DNA of 42,001 bases from Candidatus Aphodenecus pullistercoris (GCA_017694495.1 JADIMU010000020.1:1-42001); one strand, 5' to 3'; positions 31,772 through 40,688 are shown, numbered from the stretch's first letter. Translations and numbers: made by a program. Notes: generated from the letters alone by a model not told the origin.

Positions 31772-33874
31772 ATGCTCAAGAAACTGGCAAGCCTCTTTGC
31801 CCTCTGCCTTGTGGCGTCCACAATATTGTCAGCATCTCCCGCCGATGATGGAATCATCGGTCAGGCGGATGCTGCGACCAGCATCATCGTCACGGACGGA
31901 CAGCTCGCCGCAGACGACCTCGTCCTTGCCGATGTCCCCATCTCCTACGGGGAGGAGGGCTTCCGCGAGCGCATCCTCGAGCGTACCGGGGGAAAGAGGG
32001 ACCCAATCGGACTCGTACTGACGGGCGGATCGGCCAGGGCCTTCGCCCACCTTGGAGTGCTGAAGTACCTTGAGGAGCAGGGCATAGAGCCTGACTTCAT
32101 AATCTCCAACTCGATGGGCTCGATCATAGCCATGCTCTATGCGGCCGGCCTGTCGCCCGACCAGATCATCTCGATGATCACATCAGGGGACCTTTCGACC
32201 TTCTTCAAGCTCACGATCCCGCTCGAGGGCGGTCTCCTCGACCCCTCAGGCTTCAAGGGCCTTGTCGACTCCATCGTCGGCTCCGACCTCCAGATCGAGG
32301 ACCTCGACATCCCTGTCATGGTCATCGCCCAGGACCTCGTCACCAAGCGCGAGATCAGGATCATGGAGGGCTCCTTCAGCGATGTCCTGATGGCCTCCTT
32401 CGCCATTCCGGCCTACTTCCCGCCACAGGAGTACAGGGGGCACCTCCTCATCGATGGAGGCATCGTCAACCTGGCCCCGATCGACGTCGCCTACGACTAC
32501 TGCGACCAGGTCATCGTCTCGACGACCTTCTACGACAACGACGAGCTCAACCTCAGGAACATCCTGAACATCATCAACACGTCCTTCGAGATCTCGAAGA
32601 GGCAGAACGCCGCCAACCAGATCAGGACCTACGGCGACCGCATGATCTGGATCCGCTGCGCCGTCGAACAGTTCAGCTTCATGGATTTCGCCGCCGTAGA
32701 GGAGATGGCCGCCATAGGCTATGAGAGCGCTGCCGCCGAGGCCGGCAGCCTCAGCACGCTGTACAAGCACGGCCTTTCCCAGTCGGTCGCCGACAAGCGC
32801 TCCCTCTACCAGGTGAACATCGAGCATGCCATCCAGAACCAGCAGTACTTCGCCAGGGTAGAGCAGCCGACGCTGTCCAACACCTTCACGCTGGGCATAC
32901 ACAGCTTCCAGACGAACGATTATCCGTACTATCTGAGGAACACCTTCGACATCGGTATGGAGTGGCGCCTCGCGACACCCCATGTCGAGCTGTCCGTACT
33001 GGGAGGAGGGGCCTTCGACGCGACCTCGAACAGGAACGCCGAGGCCCATCCCCTGGTCTCCGTCGACTTCACCTGGTACCCAGTGCCTCCCTTCAGGCTC
33101 TCGCTGTACAGCGCGCTGACCTTCGAGTCGAGGCCCGTCTGGTATGTCCCGACGCTCTACATCCGCCAGGGCATGGACTGGAAGATCTTCTCCAACAGGC
33201 TCTTCACCGTCGAGTTCAACCAGGCCTTCGAGATCTACCAGGACTTCTACACATCCTACAACGGAGTGGACGAGGACGAGTACATGCTCACGGCCCAGTT
33301 CAAGGGCTACGTCAACATCGTCGACTATGCCAGGCTGAACCTCGCCACCGCCTACATGCTCCACAGCCCCGACTTCTCGCACTTCTACCAGTACATGCAG
33401 GTCAAGGCCGACACCAGGCTCTACCTCATCCCGGACAGTACGACCTTCTTCCTTGAGCTCGGCTTCTTCTCCCGCTTCTCGGTGGACGGCAAGGGTGGGG
33501 TTCCCCTCTTCATCTCGGACGGCTTCCTGACGAACAGCCAGGAGGCGTACAGCAGGAACCGCATCGACGACAACGGAGGCGACAAGGAAGGCGGCCAGGA
33601 ACCCTATCTGATCATACTGCCGCTCTCATTCGGCTACGCCTTCACGGCCGAGCCTTCCTTCGGCGAGCTCGTCATGGTCGACTACCTCGAGCTCTCCCTC
33701 TTCTGCGACCTCATGTTCCGCGATGGCGCGACGCCGGCCTTCACCACAGGCGTCGAGCTCCAGGGCGAGCTGTCGCTGATCGGCTTGCAGGACCTGCCGA
33801 TGACGCTGCGCGTCGGCTACGACCAGCTGAGCGAGGACATCATCGTCTCGCTGAGGTTCACAGTCACCAAGTGA
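31772..33874 (+). CDS. Patatin-like esterase with C-terminal outer-membrane barrel (type Vd-like)
   Basis: The 700-residue protein has a signal peptide (1-21), a patatin domain (about 77-290) and a long C-terminal beta-barrel region (about 390-700). This is the layout of PlpD-type (type Vd) autotransporter phospholipases. Catalytic residues are present: Ser114 in SNSMG and Asp228 in LLIDGGIVN. Two motifs deviate: the oxyanion loop reads TGGSARAFAHLGVL instead of GGGARG, and the serine motif is SxSxG, not GxSxG. The function is probably a lipid acyl hydrolase displayed at or passing through the outer membrane. The ATG at 31772 is placed by the signal peptide and GGAG. It has its own promoter and a strong terminator. 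Confidence 0.9.
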   Translation: MLKKLASLFALCLVASTILSASPADDGIIGQADAATSIIVTDGQLAADDLVLADVPISYGEEGFRERILERTGGKRDPIGLVLTGGSARAFAHLGVLKYLEEQGIEPDFIISNSMGSIIAMLYAAGLSPDQIISMITSGDLSTFFKLTIPLEGGLLDPSGFKGLVDSIVGSDLQIEDLDIPVMVIAQDLVTKREIRIMEGSFSDVLMASFAIPAYFPPQEYRGHLLIDGGIVNLAPIDVAYDYCDQVIVSTTFYDNDELNLRNILNIINTSFEISKRQNAANQIRTYGDRMIWIRCAVEQFSFMDFAAVEEMAAIGYESAAAEAGSLSTLYKHGLSQSVADKRSLYQVNIEHAIQNQQYFARVEQPTLSNTFTLGIHSFQTNDYPYYLRNTFDIGMEWRLATPHVELSVLGGGAFDATSNRNAEAHPLVSVDFTWYPVPPFRLSLYSALTFESRPVWYVPTLYIRQGMDWKIFSNRLFTVEFNQAFEIYQDFYTSYNGVDEDEYMLTAQFKGYVNIVDYARLNLATAYMLHSPDFSHFYQYMQVKADTRLYLIPDSTTFFLELGFFSRFSVDGKGGVPLFISDGFLTNSQEAYSRNRIDDNGGDKEGGQEPYLIILPLSFGYAFTAEPSFGELVMVDYLELSLFCDLMFRDGATPAFTTGVELQGELSLIGLQDLPMTLRVGYDQLSEDIIVSLRFTVTK

Positions 33875-33902
33875 GGTGCTCTTCCAGCGTCATCGCATGG
33901 TA

Positions 33903-33939
33903 AAGAGGAGGGGACAGGTCCTATGCCTGTCCCCCCTTT
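33903..33939. terminator. Bidirectional terminator between patatin and helicase genes
   Basis: GGGGACAGG (33910-33918) pairs with CCTGTCCCC (33926-33934), with AAAGAGG before and CCTTT after that extend the stem around a bulge. Located between two convergent genes, it can serve both strands. Confidence 0.8.
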
Positions 33940-33955
33940 GCATCCGTACTGGACT

Positions 33956-35752
33956 TCACTTCTTTCTGGAGTACTTGCCGTGCTCCTTCTTCCTGCCCTT
34001 GTAGCCTTCCCAGTCATCCTCGCCGTAGAAGCTCTGGCGGCTGTGGCGCTGGTCGCGCTCGTCCCAGCTCCGCTGGCGCCGCGTCGCACTGTTCGAGGGT
34101 CGCGCATGGCTTCTGGAGCGGAAGGCTCCCTCCTCAGGCTTCGCCTTGACGACGAGGGGGCGTCCATCCTCTCCCATGTCCTTGAAGGCTGTGATGATCC
34201 GGTTCGCAAGGCGGCTGGGCACGTTGACGAAGCTGAAGTTGTCCATGACCTGGATGTCGTTCAGATCGCTGTCCCTCACGCCGCACTTGGCTATGATGGC
34301 GTCGGCAAGAAGGCGCTTGGTCAGGCGGTTCTTGCGTCCACGGGCGAAGAAGAGGCGGGTCGTGCCCCCTGTATGGCGCTCATCCTCGCCACGTCTGGCC
34401 CTCTTGTCCTCCTGCATGCCTATCAGCCTGATGTCATGGTACTGTCCCGGGTCGAGCTCGTTGCCGTAGTGCAGCTTGAGCAAGGCCTTGACCAGAGTCT
34501 CGGCATCGGCCGAGGAGAGGAGGGTGGAGGCCACATCGTCGAAGTCGTCGCTGATCCTCTCGAGCTGGAAGCGGACGCTGGCTATGATCCTGTCCTTCTT
34601 TACCAGCATGAGCTCGTCGACTGTCGGGATGCGGTACTCCTGGATCTCGCTCTTGTTGACGCGCCTGATGTAGGCGAACTTGCGCTTCTCCGAGGGCGTG
34701 ACGAAGGTGATCGCGACGCCGCTGCGTCCGGCGCGTCCGGTGCGGCCGATGCGGTGGGTGTAGACCTCTGGATCGCCTGGAATCGTGTAGTTGACGACGT
34801 GGGTCAGCTCGCTGATGTCGATTCCCCTGGCTGCGACGTCCGTCGCGACGAGGATGTTGATCTTGTGCTCCCTCATCTTCTGGAGGATGATCTCCCTCTG
34901 CTTCTGGGAAAGGTCGCCGTGCAAAGCCTCGGCCTGGTAGCCTCTGGCCGAAAGGAGGCGTCCAATCTCCTCGCACTGGACCTTCGTCTTGCAGAATACG
35001 ATGCCATAGAAGCTCGTGTAGCTGTCGATGATGCGGGTGAGCACCTCGCTCTTGTCGCTCTCGCGCAGGGCGCAGTAGTACTGTTCCGTGAGGCTTGGCT
35101 CCTCCTCCTTGCGGGCGATGCGCACGAGCTCGTAGTCGCCCATGAAGCGGGTCGCGAGCTTGAGTATGGGCTCAGGCATCGTCGCCGAGAAGAAGAGCAT
35201 CCTCTTGTCGCCGTTCGTCTGCTCGAGGATCTTCTCGATGTCCTCGATGAAGCCCATGTCGAGCATCTCGTCAGCCTCGTCCAGGACTGCGAACTTCAGC
35301 TTGCTGAGGTTCAGCGTGCCCCTCTCGAGGTGGTCCTGGATGCGGCCTGGTGTGCCAACGACGATCTGGACGCCCTTGCGGAGCGCGCGCAGCTGGCCTT
35401 CGTAGCTCGTGCCGCCGTAGATGGCCTCGACGCTGATGCGCTTCTCGCCCCTGAGGGAGGCGATCTCCTTGGCGACCTGCATGGCGAGCTCCCTGGTCGG
35501 AGTCAAGACCAGGGCCTGGGTGGAGCTGTCCTCCGTGTCGAGGAGCTCGATGATAGGCAAGCCGAATGCGGCCGTCTTGCCCGTTCCGGTCTGCGCCTGC
35601 CCGATGACGTCCTTCTGGCCGTCCAGCAGCAGGGGAATGCATGCCTTCTGTATCTCTGTGGGCTCGCTGAAGCCCTTCTTCTCAAGTGCGGCGAGTGTCG
35701 CGCCGCTCAGGCCGAGGCTGCGGAAAGCCTCCAGGCCGTTCTCTTCGCTCAT
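33956..35752 (-). CDS. deaD: DEAD-box RNA helicase with DbpA-type RNA-binding domain (DeaD/CsdA group)
   Basis: This ATP-dependent RNA helicase is probably involved in ribosome assembly and cold adaptation. The 598-residue protein has the motifs in order: Q motif (GFSEPTEIQKA), I AQTGTGKT, Ia PTRELA, Ib TPGR, II DEAD, III SAT, V ATDVAARGID and VI HRIGRTGRAGRSG. A C-terminal domain (about 475-545, TRLFFARGRKNRLTKRLLAD and VMDNFSFVNVPSRLANRII) is the RRM-like DbpA domain. The last ~50 residues are an Arg/Ser/Lys-rich tail. The ATG at 35752 has AAGGA about ten bases upstream and a well-spaced promoter. The DbpA domain also fits the name dbpA; general length favours DeaD/CsdA. Confidence 0.94.
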   Translation of the reverse strand: MSEENGLEAFRSLGLSGATLAALEKKGFSEPTEIQKACIPLLLDGQKDVIGQAQTGTGKTAAFGLPIIELLDTEDSSTQALVLTPTRELAMQVAKEIASLRGEKRISVEAIYGGTSYEGQLRALRKGVQIVVGTPGRIQDHLERGTLNLSKLKFAVLDEADEMLDMGFIEDIEKILEQTNGDKRMLFFSATMPEPILKLATRFMGDYELVRIARKEEEPSLTEQYYCALRESDKSEVLTRIIDSYTSFYGIVFCKTKVQCEEIGRLLSARGYQAEALHGDLSQKQREIILQKMREHKINILVATDVAARGIDISELTHVVNYTIPGDPEVYTHRIGRTGRAGRSGVAITFVTPSEKRKFAYIRRVNKSEIQEYRIPTVDELMLVKKDRIIASVRFQLERISDDFDDVASTLLSSADAETLVKALLKLHYGNELDPGQYHDIRLIGMQEDKRARRGEDERHTGGTTRLFFARGRKNRLTKRLLADAIIAKCGVRDSDLNDIQVMDNFSFVNVPSRLANRIITAFKDMGEDGRPLVVKAKPEEGAFRSRSHARPSNSATRRQRSWDERDQRHSRQSFYGEDDWEGYKGRKKEHGKYSRKK

Positions 35753-35790
35753 GTTCTTTTTTCCTTATATGACAATGTCCAAGCGCTGTG

Positions 35791-35819
35791 ACTATATATG
35801 CTTTGCCGACATTGGGCAA
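35791..35819 (-). promoter_or_regulatory. Promoter of the DEAD-box helicase gene
   Basis: On the minus strand TTGCCC (35814-35819), a 17-base spacer and TATAGT (35791-35796). The predicted start near 35784 gives a 31-base leader. The promoter lies immediately after the stop of the DUF2804 gene, so the helicase can be expressed independently of it. Confidence 0.7.
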
Positions 35820-35821
35820 GC

Positions 35822-36874
35822 CTACCACTTGTTGTGGACGATCTCGGCGAAGCCGCACAGGCCGTCAAGGTGGACAGGTGAGCCGTCGTCGTCGATGAGC
35901 GTGCCTGAGAAGGTGCCGAAATACTGCTTCTGGTCGCTCAGGATGACGAGCACGTTGAAGCGGCTTGTGCGCGGTGTGCATGGAGTGAAGACGAGGTCGA
36001 GCCTTCCTTCGTCGTCCTTCATCCTCCAGTCCTTCATGAGGTCGCTGCCGTACTCAAAGGTGACCTGGCCGAGCTTGACGAGCCTGTCGTCGATGAAGAA
36101 GGCGTTCTCTGTGGCGCTGGAGCGGTCGCTGAAGCCGTAGCCCAGGTTGAGGCCGAGAATCTTGCCATCGCGCACTCCTGTGGCGCTTGCCCAGTACCAG
36201 GTGTTCTCGCGCGTCCAGCGGCCACGGCCCCAGTCGAGGATGGCCAGGGCGCCGTCCTGGGAGAGGTCGCTCTTGTGTCCGCCACGCCGGATGAAGCCGT
36301 CGACGGCCCTCATGCCTACGACCTTCTCGTTCAGGTAGAAGGCCTTGCGGTCCTCGGCCCAGCTTGATGCGATGTTGATGCTCTCCTTCTCTCTGTTCTG
36401 GTACAGGCTGAAGTCGCCAAGAAGACCACGTCTACCGTCCGGAAGGACAAGGTCGGGAGCGTTGAAGATGATGTGCCTCAGGTCGCCGCGCCTGATGAAG
36501 GTCAGCGTAAGCTTCCCGTCCTTGTCGCAATAGGTCGAGCTGCCGTCATCCGTGCTCGAGGTGCCAAGTCCGCTGCGGTGGCGGCTGAGGAGGCGGATCG
36601 AGTCGCATTGCACGGCCTTGCCCAGCGTGAGGTCGACATAGGCCACTGCGAAGAGTCCTGCATAGCCCAGGTCGCTGTAGGTCAGCGCGCACCAGAAGCC
36701 CGCCTTCTCGTCGAGGATGGCGTAGTAGTCCCACTCCTTTAGGCGCAGCCAGAGGGGACCTTTGACATAGTCCCTGCGGTAGGCGAAGTAGGGGTGCCGC
36801 GCCCAGCCGCATTCGGCGAGGCTTCCATCCCGCCTGAGCAGCGTCGTCTTCTGGACAATCTCGTGCTGGTTCAT
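35822..36874 (-). CDS. DUF2804 family protein
   Basis: The 350-residue protein matches the DUF2804 pattern: it opens NQHEIVQKTTLLRRDGSLAE, then GWARHPYFAYRRDYVKGPLW and RLKEWDYYAILDEKAGFWCA, and has LTYSDLGYAGLFAVAYVDL. The family is widespread and functionally uncharacterised, and the fold is likely all-beta and lipocalin-like. There is no signal peptide, so it is cytoplasmic. The ATG at 36874 was chosen because the family N-terminus begins there. No ribosome-binding site precedes it; a perfect TATAAT ends eight bases before the ATG (see promoter). Confidence 0.88.
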   Translation of the reverse strand: MNQHEIVQKTTLLRRDGSLAECGWARHPYFAYRRDYVKGPLWLRLKEWDYYAILDEKAGFWCALTYSDLGYAGLFAVAYVDLTLGKAVQCDSIRLLSRHRSGLGTSSTDDGSSTYCDKDGKLTLTFIRRGDLRHIIFNAPDLVLPDGRRGLLGDFSLYQNREKESINIASSWAEDRKAFYLNEKVVGMRAVDGFIRRGGHKSDLSQDGALAILDWGRGRWTRENTWYWASATGVRDGKILGLNLGYGFSDRSSATENAFFIDDRLVKLGQVTFEYGSDLMKDWRMKDDEGRLDLVFTPCTPRTSRFNVLVILSDQKQYFGTFSGTLIDDDGSPVHLDGLCGFAEIVHNKW

Positions 36875-36881
36875 GTCTGGG

Positions 36882-36911
36882 ATTATAGCACGGGAGGACA
36901 ACCTCTGACAG
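36882..36911 (-). promoter_or_regulatory. Promoter of the DUF2804 gene, start at the ATG
   Basis: On the minus strand CTGTCA (36906-36911), 18 bases and TATAAT (36882-36887). Transcription would begin at 36875 or 36874, at the start codon itself, making the message leaderless. Confidence 0.65.
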
Positions 36912-36966
36912 CTAGTTTTGTGTCTCACGGTGCAGAAAGAAAATATTTGAAAAAAAAGCGGGTGGC

Positions 36967-36992
36967 GACATGTCTCAAAATTGACATGTCAA
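36967..36992. promoter_or_regulatory. Tandem palindrome (candidate operator) over the -35 box
   Basis: The 8-bp palindrome GACATGTC occurs at 36967-36974 and again at 36983-36990, 16 bases apart. The second copy extends to the 12-bp perfect palindrome TTGACATGTCAA (36981-36992), which contains the -35 hexamer of the envelope operon. Binding of a dimeric regulator here would compete with RNA polymerase. Confidence 0.6.
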
Positions 36993-37010
36993 AAACCGCG
37001 GCCTTACAAT
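36981..37010 (+). promoter_or_regulatory. Promoter of the envelope lipoprotein operon
   Basis: A consensus TTGACA (36981-36986), 18-base spacer and TACAAT (37005-37010). An A-rich tract (36940-36957) upstream could act as an UP element. The leader of about 52 bases contains a GAGGGG ribosome-binding site before the ATG at 37069. Confidence 0.78.
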
Positions 37011-37068
37011 CTACTAAAAAAAGGGGGGACAGCTTCCATTGAGGGAGCCGCCCCAAGAGGGGAAGAAA

Positions 37069-37677
37069 ATGAAAAAATACGCTCTTCTTGTCGTCGCCAT
37101 CGTCCTGATGGCAATGCTGATGTCCTGTTCTTCATCAGCATCGGTCAGCCGTGTCCAGACTGGAACCGCCGCAGAGCTTTCCGGTGACTGGAACGAGAGG
37201 GATGTCGAGATCATCTGCTCGTCGATGCTCGATGAGATGTTCCACTCGCCGCGCTACATGGAGTACAGCTCAGGCATGAGCCGCCGCCCGCGCATCCGCG
37301 TCGGCAGCTTCGTCAACGAGTCGGACGAGCACATCGACACTTCGATCGTCACGAGGAAGATGCAGGACGCCATCTTCTCGAGCGGACTTGCAGACTTCGT
37401 CTCGGAGCGCAGCTTCCTGTCGGATCTGCACTATGAGCAGGACTATGGCCTGATGAACGCCAATCCTGACGAGGCCGCCAGCATAGGCAACGAGGCCGCC
37501 GCCGACCTCCTGCTCCAGGGCTCCGTGCAGACCATCGTCCAGAAGTCCGGCAGACAGGAGGTGAGGACCTACTACGTCTACGCCCAGCTCGTGGACGTCG
37601 AGACGGCGCTGACCGTCTGGACGGGCATGAACGACGAGATCAGCAAGGTCATCACAGAGCCCAGCGTCAGATGGTAG
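37069..37677 (+). CDS. LpoB-like penicillin-binding protein activator lipoprotein
   Basis: The 202-residue outer-membrane lipoprotein has its lipobox at LMSC (Cys20). Its body follows the LpoB pattern: IICSSMLDEMFHSPRY, RIRVGSFVNESDEHIDTS, MQDAIFSSGLADFVSERS, a QDYGLMN stretch, GNEAAADLLLQGSVQTIV and YAQLVDVETALTVWTG. In E. coli LpoB reaches through the peptidoglycan and activates PBP1b; a similar role is plausible but the PBP partner is not in the window. Start 37069 is preceded by GAGGGG and is where the signal peptide (MKKYALLVVAIVL) begins. It is the first gene of an operon with COG3014 and LPP20-type genes. Confidence 0.9.
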   Translation: MKKYALLVVAIVLMAMLMSCSSSASVSRVQTGTAAELSGDWNERDVEIICSSMLDEMFHSPRYMEYSSGMSRRPRIRVGSFVNESDEHIDTSIVTRKMQDAIFSSGLADFVSERSFLSDLHYEQDYGLMNANPDEAASIGNEAAADLLLQGSVQTIVQKSGRQEVRTYYVYAQLVDVETALTVWTGMNDEISKVITEPSVRW

Positions 37678-37687
37678 GAGGTGAATC

Positions 37688-39013
37688 ATGAAGAGACTTG
37701 CATACATCGCCCTGTGCCTCATCATCCTGCTGACAGGCTGCGCCACCAGCGGCCCCTCCACGAGGGAGCAGGCTTCCGTCTATACCGCCCTTAGGAGCGG
37801 GGACATCGAGCAGGCCCTCGTCGAGCTCGAGTCGATGCAGGAGGAGTACGAGGAGCCCGTCGTATACGAGGCCGACAAGGCCATCCTGACCTTCTACGCG
37901 AACAGGCCCGAGGACTCGATCAGCCTGATCGCTCCGGCCCTTGATACGATGGAGTACAACTCGATCGCCAGCTTCAGCGAGAGCATCGAGGGGCTTCTTG
38001 TCAACGACAACGTCAAGGCCTACGCCGGCTCGAACTACGAGAACCTCTATCTGAGGGGAATCAATGCGCTGAACTACTACCTCATGGGTGATGCTGAAGG
38101 TGCCGCAGTCGAGATCCGCCGCGCCAACATCATCAGCCGCGACTACCAGCTCAACATCGAGGAGCAGACGAACTGGCTGGAGAGCCTCGTGCTCGCCTTC
38201 ACTCCGAATCCCTTCCGCTACCTCACGATCCCCGAGGTCGAGGACTACACCACGAGCGCCTTCATCAACTACCTGAGCATGCTCATGTACGCTTCCATGG
38301 GCGACAGCGGCAACGCCTCAGTCGACTACAGGACCTTGCAGGAGACTGCGACGGATCCAAGCGTTGTCAGCGAGGAGGATACTGCCGCCCCGGCCGGAAA
38401 GAGCCGCGTCAACTTCATCGGCTTCACCGGTTTCGTCGCGACGAAGGAGGAAGTCAGCGTCATCGCCGAGGATGGAGGCGTCTTCCACAAGGTCGTCTGG
38501 CCCCATGTCATCGACAGACCCAACGCGGACATCCAGCGCGTCGTCGTCGAGTGTTCCGATGGCCAGAGGATCGAGCTTGGAGTCCTCGAGGACGTCAGCG
38601 AGCTTGCCAAGCGCAACATGGCGATGGACACCAGCGCGAAGTATCTTGGCAGCTACTACCGCGGCTACACGAAGATGCTCGCCGCGCAGTCGGCCGCCGA
38701 AGAGGCCTACGACCTGGCCATGGACCAGCTGTCAGGAGTCAATCCCATCCTCAGGAGTGCAGGTGAGAAAGCCGCCCGCGTCGCCTATGAGGAGGCGCTC
38801 GAGGCGGTCGACTCTACTGAGATCGCCGACACCCGCATGGCCCGCTTCCTTCCCGACAAGGTCTGGGCAGGCGGCATGAGCCTCACACCGGGCATCTACG
38901 ACTTCACGATCACATACGTCACGAGCGAAGGCAGCTTCACGGCCGTGCGCGAGGACGTCAGGGTCGCCAATGACGGCGAGCCCAATCTGGTGGTCTCGAC
39001 ATGTCTGCGCTGA
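37688..39013 (+). CDS. COG3014-family lipoprotein
   Basis: The 441-residue lipoprotein has its lipobox at LTGC (Cys18). The N-terminal half is helical and TPR-like: ALRSGDIEQALVELESMQEE, then AINALNYYLMGD-type repeats and EIRRANIISRDYQLN. The second half contains INFIGFTGF-like and FHKVVWPHVIDRPN segments and a closing strand region (LTPGIYDFTITYVTSEGSF). In gammaproteobacteria and elsewhere COG3014 proteins are encoded beside LpoB, as here, but their function is not established. AGGAGG spans the end of the preceding gene. Its last 13 bases overlap the next gene. Confidence 0.87.
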   Translation: MKRLAYIALCLIILLTGCATSGPSTREQASVYTALRSGDIEQALVELESMQEEYEEPVVYEADKAILTFYANRPEDSISLIAPALDTMEYNSIASFSESIEGLLVNDNVKAYAGSNYENLYLRGINALNYYLMGDAEGAAVEIRRANIISRDYQLNIEEQTNWLESLVLAFTPNPFRYLTIPEVEDYTTSAFINYLSMLMYASMGDSGNASVDYRTLQETATDPSVVSEEDTAAPAGKSRVNFIGFTGFVATKEEVSVIAEDGGVFHKVVWPHVIDRPNADIQRVVVECSDGQRIELGVLEDVSELAKRNMAMDTSAKYLGSYYRGYTKMLAAQSAAEEAYDLAMDQLSGVNPILRSAGEKAARVAYEEALEAVDSTEIADTRMARFLPDKVWAGGMSLTPGIYDFTITYVTSEGSFTAVREDVRVANDGEPNLVVSTCLR

Positions 39014-39984
39014 GAAGGACCATACTGGCACTCATCCTGGCATGCCTTGTCCTGCCGCTTTCGGCGGCAAGGGCGCCAGGCTGGGTGGACAGGCCTTATT
39101 CCGGTCTTGACGAGGACGAGGTCATCGCGGCCACAGGCAGCGGCTGGGACCGCTTCACGGCCCAGCAGCAGGCCCTTTCCGCATTGGGCTCAGTCTTCTC
39201 GACGAGCGTCCAGTCGTCCACATCGAGCTATTCCGGCGAGGTCGGCTACAACGGCCAGCGCTCTGTGGCTGACAGCTTCCACAGCGCGACTTCAGTTGGT
39301 GTGTCGATGGATGAGCTGGTAGGCGCTTCGGTGACGGACTACTGGCAAGGCGACGGCCAGTGGTACGCCCGTGCCGTCCTGGATAGGGATGAGGCCGAGG
39401 AGTACTACGGCTCCGTCGTCGACAGCATCATGCCATCAGTCAGGAGCGAGCTTTCGCGCCTCCAGGCGAAGAGGGGAGACCTGCCAGCCTACTTCGCTGC
39501 CTTGGCCCTCTATGAGGACATCGACCGTCTCGAGGAGGCGGCCCGTGTCCTCCAGGTGGTGTCTGGCCGCAATGCGGCTGACATCCTCCAGCTTCGAAGC
39601 CAGCTTGACTCCATCGTACGGCAGCTGGCGGACGGCCTGTCCGTCGGCGTGGAGATCACAGGCGATGTCGACGGCGCGCTGGAGAAGGCTGTCGGCAGCT
39701 GCCTGTCGGACAGGGGCATCGCAGTCTCGAGGTCGTCTGGAGCGCGCTACGTCTTCACAGGGGGCCTAACGACGAGCACGAGCGATGGCCCACGTGGAAA
39801 CGTCTATGTCGACTACGAGGTGGACCTTGAGATCGTCGACCGCCAGAGCGGACGGACTGTCAGCCGCATCAGGCTCTCCGGCCGCGAGGGCCATAGGAAC
39901 GTATCCCAGGCCATGAGCCGGGTCATCGCGACACTGGAGATGGGTCTTGCCCAGGAATTGGACAAGGTCTTCTCCGGCCAGTAG
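39001..39984 (+). CDS. LPP20-domain exported protein
   Basis: The 327-residue protein has a signal peptide (MSALRRTILALILACLVLPL) with no convincing lipobox. The mature N-terminus APGWVDRPYSGLDEDEVIAA, followed by GSGWDRFTAQQQALSALGSV, is the LPP20 domain pattern (P-x-W-V, then a GxG and an Ala-rich helix). A C-terminal region (ARYVFTGGLTTSTSDG, VYVDYEVDLEIVDRQSGR) resembles the assembly/CsgG-like beta domain found in LPP20 neighbours. It overlaps the COG3014 gene by 13 bases and belongs to the same operon. Its role is presumably outer-membrane or periplasmic. Confidence 0.84.
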   Translation: MSALRRTILALILACLVLPLSAARAPGWVDRPYSGLDEDEVIAATGSGWDRFTAQQQALSALGSVFSTSVQSSTSSYSGEVGYNGQRSVADSFHSATSVGVSMDELVGASVTDYWQGDGQWYARAVLDRDEAEEYYGSVVDSIMPSVRSELSRLQAKRGDLPAYFAALALYEDIDRLEEAARVLQVVSGRNAADILQLRSQLDSIVRQLADGLSVGVEITGDVDGALEKAVGSCLSDRGIAVSRSSGARYVFTGGLTTSTSDGPRGNVYVDYEVDLEIVDRQSGRTVSRIRLSGREGHRNVSQAMSRVIATLEMGLAQELDKVFSGQ

Positions 39985-39994
39985 GGAGGGGGAA

Positions 39995-40666
39995 ATGATC
40001 AAAAAGGCTTCCGCACTGCTTCTGTTGATTCTCGTCCTGTCACCTCTGGCCGCTACGGACCGCTACCTGGGGCTCGACATCGGCTTCGACTACACTGTCG
40101 GCTTCCTCCCGAAATCGGCAATGCTGCTGCCTATCTATGTCGATCAGGATGGAGGAAAGTCGAACCAGAGCGGCTCCTTCACGACGAGCGCCGACTACAG
40201 GGTCTACTACGGCGATCCAGGCTATTTCGGTATGGCCATACGCTTCTCGACAAACTCCATTCTCTTCTTTGCCCAGGATGATGCCTTCTACACGAGCGAC
40301 ATCAGTGCGCCCTGGCAGGAGCGCATGGAGATGAGGCTCGCCTTTGGACTGGCAGGCAGGATTCCTGCAGGAAGCGGGCTCTGGGTAGAGCTTGGAAGCG
40401 GTTTCGCTTCTTCGGGCAGTGCCTTGCCTTTCGCTGTGCAAGGTCTCCAGGCCGCTCGGTATCAGTTTGAACTCTGGGTTGATGGGGCTGTGTTATGGGA
40501 CTTCTCACGTCACTTCTCGCTCAGAGGAGGCGCCCAGCTGCGCTACGCCTTCATCGGAGGTGGCTACCTGATCGAATCGGAAGATGATGATACCAGCTTC
40601 ACGACAGGCGACTGGAACTACGACCTTGCAATAGAACCGTATATTGGAATCGCCTGGAATATCTGA
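39995..40666 (+). CDS. Outer-membrane beta-barrel-like protein
   Basis: The 223-residue protein starts with a signal peptide (MIKKASALLLLILVLSPLAA) after GGGAGGGGGA, a strong ribosome-binding site. The rest is Gly- and aromatic-rich with alternating strands and ends IGIAWNI, consistent with an 8- to 10-stranded barrel. No named family was recognised. It is the last gene of the lipoprotein operon and is followed by a strong terminator. Confidence 0.8.
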   Translation: MIKKASALLLLILVLSPLAATDRYLGLDIGFDYTVGFLPKSAMLLPIYVDQDGGKSNQSGSFTTSADYRVYYGDPGYFGMAIRFSTNSILFFAQDDAFYTSDISAPWQERMEMRLAFGLAGRIPAGSGLWVELGSGFASSGSALPFAVQGLQAARYQFELWVDGAVLWDFSRHFSLRGGAQLRYAFIGGGYLIESEDDDTSFTTGDWNYDLAIEPYIGIAWNI

Positions 40667-40688
40667 ACCAGGTGTCACATTAAGAAAA

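Noticed and set aside
36987-36992. Minus-strand promoter from the palindromic TTGACATGTCAA
   Set aside because: The minus-strand TTGACA has no -10 box at 16-18 bases; the palindrome is better read as a binding site.
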